Source: Acidobacteriota bacterium (lineage in GTDB: Bacteria; Acidobacteriota; Terriglobia; Acidoferrales; 2-02-FULL-67-57). From it: a stretch of 5,645 nucleotides of DNA. The notes under the pieces were generated by a model. The model worked only from the letters and a program-made list of their open reading frames with translations. It was not told where the DNA came from and made no database searches. The stretch lies in assembly GCA_016210895.1 (NCBI GenBank), contig JACQTG010000282.1, positions 1-5,645 of the forward strand, given 5' to 3'. Positions 1 to 5,251 of this stretch are shown piece by piece; the stretch's first letter is position 1, and every line of letters begins with the position of its first letter. Made by a program: the position numbers and the translations under genes.

Positions 1-70
1 CAACCTGGACCCGCCCGTGCGCCTGTGGGTGGAAAAGAAGGACAAGAGCCTGTCCTTCCCGCCCTTCTAG
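1..70 (+). CDS. 3' end of an unidentified protein (partial)
   Basis: An open frame (codons starting at position 2) enters from the left edge and ends at a TAG at 68-70. It gives 22 residues, the last fifteen being LWVEKKDKSLSFPPF. Nearly every codon (21 of 22) ends in G or C, the pattern of real genes in this GC-rich DNA, and the other two plus-strand frames read less naturally. The tail is charged and then hydrophobic with two prolines. I do not recognise the family from this fragment. It converges on the heptose kinase gene with only 16 bases between the two stop codons and no visible hairpin terminator, so transcripts from the two sides probably run into each other. Confidence 0.6.
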   Translation, partial: NLDPPVRLWVEKKDKSLSFPPF

Positions 71-86
71 CCGAGTGGGAAAGAGT

Positions 87-1097
87 CTAGCGGGTGCGGC
101 GTTGGTTCAGGCTGGCCAGTAGTTCCCGCGGCGAGCAAACTTCGGTTCCCGATTTGCCGACTACCACCCCAGCCGCGTGGTTGGCCAGTTCGGCGGCTTC
201 CTGCAAACTAGCCCCTGCAAGAAAGCTCAAGGTCAGCGTGGCCAAAACGGTATCTCCCGCCCCGGTGACATCAAAGACTTCCCTTACGTCCCGAACGGCG
301 GCGCCGTAGCCGCTGCCACCCTTGTGATCCAAGAGCATCATTCCCGCACTCCCGCGGGTCATCACCAAATTCTCGCAGCCCAGTGCCTCGAGCAGTCGCC
401 AGCCAGTGGCTCGGGCAGTTTCCTGGTCGCGGATGTCCTGGTGCATCATTTCCGAGGCACGCCCCTCATTGACCAGCACCAGCGTCGCCTCGAGCTTCGA
501 CGACCGCCACCGCTTCAAGTCAACAAACACGGGAATCTTTCGCAGCCGGCAGGAGTGCAAGACCACCTTGAGTACGTTGTCGGTGAGCGTGCCCTTGTCG
601 TAGTCCGACACCACGACTGCATCGACTCTTTTCAGAGCGCGCTGAAACCTTCTCAGCAGCCGCGTCTCAACCGGTCCGCTCAACGGCTCCCGCTGCTCCC
701 AGTCCACGCGGGCGATGTGATGATGGTCGTGCGAGCTGATGCGGATTTTCACGATCGTGTGTCGGCGTGAATCGGTAATCAGGCCGGTGACGGGAACGCG
801 CAGGCGACGCAACTCGTCGCGCAGGTCGCGCCCCGCCTCATCACGGCCGATGACGCCAAAGGGAATCGCCAGCGCCCCCAGGGCGCGCAGGTTGGCCACC
901 ACATTGGCCGCACCGCCGGGATGCGGTGTGCCTTCGAGCGAGTCCACTTCAACCACCGGCACAGGGGCTTCCGGGGAGAGCCGGGTCACGCGACCGCGCA
1001 CGAAACGGTCGAGCATGACGTCCCCTACAACCGCCACCCGCTGGCGGCGAAAGCGCTCGACGAGATGTCGCAGTCGCCGTTCTGAAACCGCAGTCAT
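87..1097 (-). CDS. rfaE1: D-glycero-D-manno-heptose-7-phosphate kinase, kinase-only RfaE/HldA type (PfkB fold)
   Basis: Cytoplasmic PfkB-family sugar kinase, expected to phosphorylate D-glycero-D-manno-heptose 7-phosphate at C1 on the way to ADP-heptose for the LPS inner core. Seen in 336 residues: GDVMLDRFVRG at 25-35, the RfaE-typical SPEAPVPVVEV at 41-51, GGAANVVANL at 61-70, and the C-terminal ATP/anion-hole signature DVTGAGDT at 276-283 with D282 as the likely catalytic base. Bifunctional HldE is about 480 residues; the nucleotidyltransferase half is absent here, so a separate RfaE2/HldC should exist elsewhere. The frame is open further upstream to 1202, but I chose the ATG at 1097: it overlaps the preceding heptosyltransferase stop as ATGA, has GGGAG ten bases upstream, and begins the protein just before the conserved fold. 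Some usual motifs are altered: HDHHH at 123-127 where homologues have a Gln-Gln pair, DLK rather than DPK at 193-195, and VNEG rather than TPN-like at 209-212. Another PfkB sugar kinase role is possible but the heptosyltransferase neighbour argues against it. Confidence 0.9.
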   Translation of the reverse strand: MTAVSERRLRHLVERFRRQRVAVVGDVMLDRFVRGRVTRLSPEAPVPVVEVDSLEGTPHPGGAANVVANLRALGALAIPFGVIGRDEAGRDLRDELRRLRVPVTGLITDSRRHTIVKIRISSHDHHHIARVDWEQREPLSGPVETRLLRRFQRALKRVDAVVVSDYDKGTLTDNVLKVVLHSCRLRKIPVFVDLKRWRSSKLEATLVLVNEGRASEMMHQDIRDQETARATGWRLLEALGCENLVMTRGSAGMMLLDHKGGSGYGAAVRDVREVFDVTGAGDTVLATLTLSFLAGASLQEAAELANHAAGVVVGKSGTEVCSPRELLASLNQRRTR

Positions 1098-2194
1098 ACG
1101 CGCTTTGCTCCCACTGAGGGCAGATTCGCCGGTACAGGCATGCGAGCCAGCGTACGCTCGACCGCTGCCTGCACCTGCTCGAGCGTGATGGAGAGAATAC
1201 ACTTCGGCTCGTCAAAAACGTAGCAGCGGTCGCCTGGGCAGGGGTTACAGGGGTAGTAGTTTTGCACCAGCTCGTGTGCCGTTTGCCAGGGGCGCCACGC
1301 GACCGAATTCGAGGAACCAAACAACACCACCAACGGACGGCCCAGGGCGGCAGCGATGTGCGTCGGTCCGCTGTCGTTGCCGACGTAGAGTGCCGCGCCT
1401 TCAATCAGAGCAATCAACTCCCCGACGGACGTTTCGCCCAAACAGGCAACGGCACGGCCGGCCAGTGCGCGGCGAATGCGCCTAGCTTCCCCCGGGCCAC
1501 AGCTCAACACCGGCACCAAGCCCTGCTCCCGCTGCAGCCACCCGGCCAGCTCGAGGAAGCGCGCGAGCGGCCACTCCTTGGTGAAAAAGGTCGCGGTGGG
1601 ATGCAAAACGCCATAGCGCGTCCCCGCGTGCACACCGTGTGCCGCGAGTTTCTTGTGCACGGCGTCTCGCGCGCTTTCCTGCGGAAAAACCTGCAGCCCG
1701 GGAACTTCCCCCTGCGGCACGCCCAACCAGTAGAAGGTGCTCAGGCGGTCTTCCACGGTATGTATCTCCCTGCGCCCCACGACTGCAGGCGGCTCGGGAC
1801 ACAACAGGTTATAAGCAAAGCGGAAGCGGAAGTGTGTGCGTCCAGCGCGATAGCATGCGCCGCTCCCGAGCGTCAACAGGGCACTCAGCGTGCCGCCGTG
1901 CACGTTGACCGCAAGGGCAAACTTCTCACCGCGCACGCGCGCCACCACCTCGCCCAGCCTGCGCGCGCCATCAAATTCAATCCGCTCGCTGACGTCCGGG
2001 TTGCCCGCCAGCACGTCGCTCGAACGCCTGTCTACGAGTGCCGCCAGCTTGAGGTCCGGCCGCCAGGCTTTGAGGGCGCGCAGGGCCGGTGTGGTCAACA
2101 GCGTGTCGCCCAGCGAGCGCAGTCGCAGCACCAGCAGGCGCGCACCTGCCGGGAGTTCAGCAAGAACGTTCCTCCCGGAGGGACTGACGGGCAT
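1094..2194 (-). CDS. ADP-heptose:LPS heptosyltransferase, glycosyltransferase family 9
   Basis: Transfers heptose from ADP-heptose to the growing LPS inner core at the cytoplasmic face of the inner membrane. The 366 residues show the two-domain GT-B layout of family 9. The N-terminal domain opens with LLVLRLRSLGDTLLTTPALRA (20-40), where D30 matches the conserved catalytic Asp of WaaC-type enzymes. In the C-terminal domain are TKEWP (205-209), NDSGPTHIAAALGRP (273-287, the ADP-heptose binding signature) and FGSSNSVAWRPW (292-303). Near the end is a cysteine cluster: C316, C319, C324 and C332. The opening motif is most like the putative heptosyltransferase III (RfaQ/WaaQ) group, but which heptose it adds cannot be told from sequence. 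The start ATG has no clear Shine-Dalgarno; it sits six bases after the TAA of the small zinc-ribbon gene, in the same phase, so translation is probably coupled. Its own stop overlaps the kinase start. Confidence 0.92.
   Translation of the reverse strand: MPVSPSGRNVLAELPAGARLLVLRLRSLGDTLLTTPALRALKAWRPDLKLAALVDRRSSDVLAGNPDVSERIEFDGARRLGEVVARVRGEKFALAVNVHGGTLSALLTLGSGACYRAGRTHFRFRFAYNLLCPEPPAVVGRREIHTVEDRLSTFYWLGVPQGEVPGLQVFPQESARDAVHKKLAAHGVHAGTRYGVLHPTATFFTKEWPLARFLELAGWLQREQGLVPVLSCGPGEARRIRRALAGRAVACLGETSVGELIALIEGAALYVGNDSGPTHIAAALGRPLVVLFGSSNSVAWRPWQTAHELVQNYYPCNPCPGDRCYVFDEPKCILSITLEQVQAAVERTLARMPVPANLPSVGAKRV
1108..1112 (-). promoter_or_regulatory. Ribosome binding site of the heptose kinase gene
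   Basis: The minus strand reads GGGAG here, ten bases before the ATG at 1097. It lies inside the 3' end of the heptosyltransferase gene. Together with the ATGA overlap it picks 1097 rather than the farther upstream starts in the same frame. Confidence 0.6.
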
Positions 2195-2200
2195 TGAAAC

Positions 2201-2371
2201 TTACGACTCGATCCGGGCTTCGTCCACGAGCATCACCGGGATGTCGTCTTTGATCGGGTAGACGCGCCGGCAGGTGCTGCACTTGAGCCCTTTCTGATCA
2301 GGCGTCAGCGCCACCGGGGTCTTGCAGAGCGGACATGCGAGAATTTTCAGCAGCTCGGGATCGACCGCCAT
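2201..2371 (-). CDS. Trm112/YcaR family (UPF0434) small zinc-ribbon protein
   Basis: A 56-residue protein starting MAVDPELLKILACPLCKTP and ending VDEARIES. Four cysteines in two pairs, C13-x2-C16 (CPLC) and C31-x2-C34 (CSTC), form a zinc-ribbon-like site, followed by the family-typical VYPIKDDIPVMLVDEA (37-52). The length is close to that of E. coli YcaR (about 60). Eukaryotic and archaeal Trm112 is a small activating partner of several methyltransferases; the role of the bacterial form is poorly defined. It has a strong ribosome binding site (AAGGGGAG, nine-base spacer), so it is clearly translated and is the first gene of the LPS heptose operon. In E. coli the homologue ycaR sits between lpxK and kdsB, also LPS genes, which suggests a link to envelope synthesis, though that is inference. 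Confidence 0.92.
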   Translation of the reverse strand: MAVDPELLKILACPLCKTPVALTPDQKGLKCSTCRRVYPIKDDIPVMLVDEARIES

Positions 2372-2380
2372 AGCAACCGG

Positions 2381-2389
2381 CTCCCCTTG
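2381..2389 (-). promoter_or_regulatory. Ribosome binding site of the Trm112-like gene
   Basis: The minus strand reads CAAGGGGAG, followed by nine bases and then the ATG at 2371. It is the best Shine-Dalgarno in the window and supports the 56-residue gene and its start. Confidence 0.7.
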
Positions 2390-2399
2390 ATGGGCCTCG

Positions 2400-2429
2400 A
2401 CTCTAGCAGAAGCGCAAAGTGCTTGGCAA
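2400..2429 (-). promoter_or_regulatory. Candidate sigma70-type promoter for the LPS heptose operon
   Basis: On the minus strand TTGCCA (2424-2429) is followed after 18 bases by TAGAGT (2400-2405). The -10 box is preceded by TGC, giving an extended -10. The first box matches the consensus in four or five of six positions and the second in four of six. Transcription would begin near 2393 and give a leader of about 20 bases that contains the strong ribosome binding site. Read by eye only. Confidence 0.4.
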
Positions 2430-2449
2430 GCCGCCCCGGCAGGAATGCC

Positions 2450-2477
2450 TTGTCGTCTTCGCGCCGTGTGCTATGAT
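2450..2477 (+). promoter_or_regulatory. Candidate extended -10 promoter for folD-coaE-htrA
   Basis: TTGTCG (2450-2455) and TATGAT (2472-2477) are 16 bases apart. TATGAT matches the -10 consensus in five of six positions and is preceded by TGC, an extended -10. Transcription would start near 2484 and leave only about 14 bases before the folD GTG. The whole gap between the two divergent operons, 2372-2497 (126 bases), holds this promoter, the opposing one and nothing else that I recognise. Confidence 0.45.
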
Positions 2478-2497
2478 GGCTTTTTTCCAGGTGCATC

Positions 2498-3433
2498 GTG
2501 GCCGCGCGTATCCTCGACGGCAAACAAATCGGCCAGCAGATTCAGGACGAACTCCGCCAGGAGATTGCGCAGCTGCGGGCGCAGGGTGTCACCCCGGGCC
2601 TCGCGGCGGTGCTCGTCGGCGACAATGCTGCCTCACATATCTATGTGCGGAACAAAATCCGCGCCTGCGAGGCGCTGGCCCTGCACAGCGAACGCCTGCA
2701 ACTGCCCGCCAGCATCACCACAGAAGAATTGCTCGCGCAGATTGAGGAGTTGAACCGGCGGGAGGCGATTGACGGCATCCTCGTGCAGTTACCACTGCCG
2801 CCGCAGGTTGACGCGCAACGAATCCTGCTGACCGTGGACCCGGCCAAGGACGTGGACGGATTTCATCCCATCAATATGGGCAATTTGGTCAGCCAGCGCG
2901 AAGGATTGCGGCCGTGCACGCCAGCGGGCATTGTCGAAATTCTCCGCCGCAGCCAGATTCCGATCGCCGGCAGCCGCGCGGTCATCATCGGCCGGAGCAA
3001 CATCGTGGGCAAGCCGCTGGCGCTGCTGCTCCTGCACGAGCACGCTACGGTGACGCTCTGCCACAGCCGCACGCGCGAATTGCCGTGCGTCGCGCGCGAA
3101 GCCGACATTCTGGTGGCGGCGATGGGCCGGACGGCGTTTGTCACACCGGAGTTTGTGCGGCCGGGTGCCACCGTGATCGACGTGGGTATCAATCGGGTCC
3201 AAGAGGCTGCCGAGGCCGAGCGGCTCTTCGCTCGCTACCCGCAGCGACTCGAGGAGTTCCGCAAGAAAGGCTCGATCCTGGTGGGCGACGTCCACCCCGA
3301 CGTGGCCGAAGTCGCCGGCGCGCTGACGCCCGTGCCCGGGGGTGTCGGGCCGCTGACGATTGCCCTGTTGATGGCCAATACGGTCAAGGCGGCCCGGCTG
3401 CGCCGCGCCAAAACCCTGGCGGTAATGGCCTGA
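2498..3433 (+). CDS. folD: Bifunctional methylenetetrahydrofolate dehydrogenase / methenyltetrahydrofolate cyclohydrolase
   Basis: Cytoplasmic enzyme of one-carbon metabolism: oxidises 5,10-methylene-THF with NAD(P)+ and hydrolyses the product to 10-formyl-THF, used for purines and initiator formyl-methionine. Seen: the YxxxK catalytic motif (Y49, K53), GILVQLPLP (93-101), KDVDGF (117-122), RPCTPAG (138-144), the nucleotide-binding GRSNIVGKP (165-173) and PVPGGVGPLT (278-287). The start is GTG at 2498; MAARILDGKQIG aligns directly with the E. coli N-terminus (MAAKIIDGK), and no in-frame ATG lies upstream. AGGTG four bases before it is a short-spaced ribosome site. At 311 residues it is longer than E. 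coli FolD (288), chiefly from a charged helical-looking insertion around 233-258 between DVGINR and GDV, plus a basic tail. First gene of a three-gene operon, 15 bases before coaE. Confidence 0.97.
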   Translation: MAARILDGKQIGQQIQDELRQEIAQLRAQGVTPGLAAVLVGDNAASHIYVRNKIRACEALALHSERLQLPASITTEELLAQIEELNRREAIDGILVQLPLPPQVDAQRILLTVDPAKDVDGFHPINMGNLVSQREGLRPCTPAGIVEILRRSQIPIAGSRAVIIGRSNIVGKPLALLLLHEHATVTLCHSRTRELPCVAREADILVAAMGRTAFVTPEFVRPGATVIDVGINRVQEAAEAERLFARYPQRLEEFRKKGSILVGDVHPDVAEVAGALTPVPGGVGPLTIALLMANTVKAARLRRAKTLAVMA

Positions 3434-3448
3434 CGGCAAACTCCTGTT

Positions 3449-4075
3449 ATGCTCCGAGCTGGACTCACCGGCGGCATCAGCACCGGCAAAAGCACGGTCG
3501 CCCAGATGTTGGAAGAGATGGGTTGTCAGGTGCTCCGGCTGGATGAGATGGCGCACGAACTGATGGCCCCCGGCCAGCCTGCCTATCGGGAAATTGTGGC
3601 TGCGTTTGGCAAAGAAATCCTCGCCACCGACGACACGATTGACCGGAAGCAGCTCGCGCGGCTGGTCTTTGCCGACCGGGCAAAGCTTGCGCAGTTGAAT
3701 GCCATTGTCCATCCCCGCGTGATCGAGCGCACGGAGGCACAGCTGGCCGAAATCGCGCGGACGACTCCGGATGCCATCGTGGTGGTGGAAGCGGCGTTGC
3801 TGGTCGAGAGCGGCTATCATCGTCGGTTGGACAAGCTGATCGTCACCTGGTGTCGTCCGGAGCAACAACGGGAGCGCCTGCTGGCGCGCACCGGCCTGAG
3901 CCGCGCCGAGGCAGAGCAACGCCTGGCGGCGCAACTCCCGCAGGAGGAGAAGCGGCGTCAAGCTGATTACCAAATTGATTGTTCCGGCTCGCTCGACGAC
4001 ACGCGCACGCAAGTCCACTCGGTGGTTGAACAGCTCCGGCGGCAGGTACGGCCGGCGGCGAAATCGCGAGCCTGA
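3449..4075 (+). CDS. coaE: Dephospho-CoA kinase
   Basis: Catalyses the last step of coenzyme A synthesis, ATP-dependent phosphorylation of the 3'-hydroxyl of dephospho-CoA, in the cytoplasm. The 208 residues (E. coli: 206) carry a Walker A loop LTGGISTGKST (6-16, K14), the conserved Asp region LRLDEMAHEL (29-38, D32), VHPRV, the LLVESG stretch, and near the C-terminus the lid-region pattern ERLLARTGLSRAEAEQRL followed by QADYQIDCSGSL. The P-loop has S-T where GSGKST is more common, which keeps the GxxxxGKS/T pattern. The ATG at 3449 places the P-loop at residue 8, as usual. There is no good Shine-Dalgarno before it, so it probably depends on translation of folD, whose TGA lies 15 bases upstream in the same reading phase. 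Confidence 0.96.
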   Translation: MLRAGLTGGISTGKSTVAQMLEEMGCQVLRLDEMAHELMAPGQPAYREIVAAFGKEILATDDTIDRKQLARLVFADRAKLAQLNAIVHPRVIERTEAQLAEIARTTPDAIVVVEAALLVESGYHRRLDKLIVTWCRPEQQRERLLARTGLSRAEAEQRLAAQLPQEEKRRQADYQIDCSGSLDDTRTQVHSVVEQLRRQVRPAAKSRA

Positions 4076-4079
4076 AGGG
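4074..4079 (+). promoter_or_regulatory. Possible ribosome binding site of the htrA-type gene
   Basis: GAAGGG overlaps the coaE stop codon and stands 11 bases before the ATG at 4091. The spacing is long and the match is partial, so this is a modest call; coupling to coaE translation is likely. Confidence 0.35.
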
Positions 4080-4090
4080 TCTGCACTCCT

Positions 4091-5251
4091 ATGAGAAACC
4101 GCACGTGGATAGGGTTGTTGATTCTTGCTCTGGCGGTAGCCGCCGGCTACTGGCTGGGGACACGCGCCTCGCTGGAAGAGACGACCGCGCCGCTCTCCGA
4201 GCCCTCTGCGCCTCAGGTTTCCTCGGCCAATGCGGAAGAGCCTGTACCGGTCGCCGACTTGACGCGGGACGAGCAAAACAGCGTCGAGGTCTATCGCCGC
4301 GTCTCGCCCGCCGTGGTCAACGTCACCACCCGGGCGCTGGAGTGGAACTTCTTTTTCGGCGCGGTGCCGTCGCAGGGTACCGGCTCCGGGTTCATCATCG
4401 ACCGCCAGGGCCACATTCTGACCAATCACCACGTCGTTGCCGGAGCGGATGAGATTCAGGTCACGCTCTCGGATCGCTCCACCTATCCCGCCCGCGTCAT
4501 CGGCAGCGACCGGGCGAGCGATATTGCCGTCATCCAGATCAACCCCGGCCGCAAGATCCTGCCCACGGTGGAGCTGGGCAACTCCGACTCGTTGCGCGTC
4601 GGCCAGAAAGTGTTGGCCATCGGCAATCCCTTCGGCTTCCAGGGCACACTGACCACGGGCGTAATCAGCGCATTGGGTCGCACGATTCAAACTGAGGACG
4701 GTGTACTCCTGGATGAGGCGATTCAGACCGATGCCGCCATCAACCGGGGAAATTCCGGCGGGCCGCTCTTGGATTCTGCGGGCCGCGTCATCGGCATCAC
4801 CTCGCTCATTTTCTCGCCCACCGGAACAAGCCTCGGCATCGGCTTCGCCATCCCCGTCAGTACGGTCCAGTTCATCCTCGACGACTTGATTCAGGAAGGG
4901 CGGGTGCGCCGGCCCATCCTGGGCATCAGCGGCTACCCGCTCGAACCCACGCTGGCGGAAGCTCTCCGCCTGCCGACCGAGCGCGGCATCCTGGTGGCGG
5001 AAGTAGTTCCGGGCAGCGCGGCGGACGAGGCCGGCATCCGCGGTGGCAACCGCGCGGTGGTTGTCGGCCGGGTGCGGGTGATTGTCGGCGGCGACATCAT
5101 CGTCGCGCTGAACAGTGAGCGGGTGGAGACGGCGCTCGACATCACCCGCCAGCTCTGGCGGAAGCGTCCAGGCGAGCGCGTGGAGATCACTTTCTACCGG
5201 GGTCAGCGCCGGATGCAGGCGACGGCAACGCTGAAAGAACGCCCGCGCTGA
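4091..5251 (+). CDS. htrA: HtrA/Deg-family membrane-anchored serine protease with one PDZ domain
   Basis: Envelope protein quality-control protease (peptidase family S1C). The 386 residues show: a short basic start and one hydrophobic segment (about 7-23), a signal anchor or uncleaved signal since no clear cleavage site follows; an acidic, Pro/Ser-rich linker (about 27-60); a trypsin-fold domain (about 62-270) with the full triad H114 (TNHHVV), D144 (RASDIAV) and S222 (NRGNSGGP); and one PDZ domain (about 277-383). Both GTGSGFIID (97-104) and QTDAAINRGNSGGPLL (212-227) are typical of the family. One PDZ and an N-terminal anchor resemble DegS or HhoA-type proteins more than two-PDZ DegP/DegQ. 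The segment before the catalytic His is short, so a long regulatory LA loop is missing. The PDZ has an insertion (about 318-334, GGNR...VGGDII) seen in some other HtrA proteins. Last gene of the operon, 15 bases after coaE; its 3' end overlaps the opposing DUF374 gene. Confidence 0.94.
   Translation: MRNRTWIGLLILALAVAAGYWLGTRASLEETTAPLSEPSAPQVSSANAEEPVPVADLTRDEQNSVEVYRRVSPAVVNVTTRALEWNFFFGAVPSQGTGSGFIIDRQGHILTNHHVVAGADEIQVTLSDRSTYPARVIGSDRASDIAVIQINPGRKILPTVELGNSDSLRVGQKVLAIGNPFGFQGTLTTGVISALGRTIQTEDGVLLDEAIQTDAAINRGNSGGPLLDSAGRVIGITSLIFSPTGTSLGIGFAIPVSTVQFILDDLIQEGRVRRPILGISGYPLEPTLAEALRLPTERGILVAEVVPGSAADEAGIRGGNRAVVVGRVRVIVGGDIIVALNSERVETALDITRQLWRKRPGERVEITFYRGQRRMQATATLKERPR

Noticed and set aside
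71..86. A terminator between the two convergent genes at the left edge
   Set aside because: Only 16 bases, with no inverted repeat followed by a T run on either strand.
177..770. A 197-codon plus-strand open frame opposite the heptose kinase
   Set aside because: Codon-aligned antisense shadow of the kinase; composition is not protein-like and there is no motif.
1098..1202. A longer kinase N-terminus of 35 extra residues starting at 1202
   Set aside because: The extension overlaps the heptosyltransferase gene by over 100 bases, is Ala/Gly/Ser-rich and unlike the family, whereas 1097 has a ribosome site and an ATGA overlap.
1262..2197. A 311-codon plus-strand open frame opposite the heptosyltransferase
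   Set aside because: Codon-aligned antisense shadow of a well-supported GT9 gene; no family motif is visible.
2481..2486. Run of six T as a rho-independent terminator
   Set aside because: No stable GC hairpin stands directly before it and it lies between a promoter-like -10 box and the folD start.
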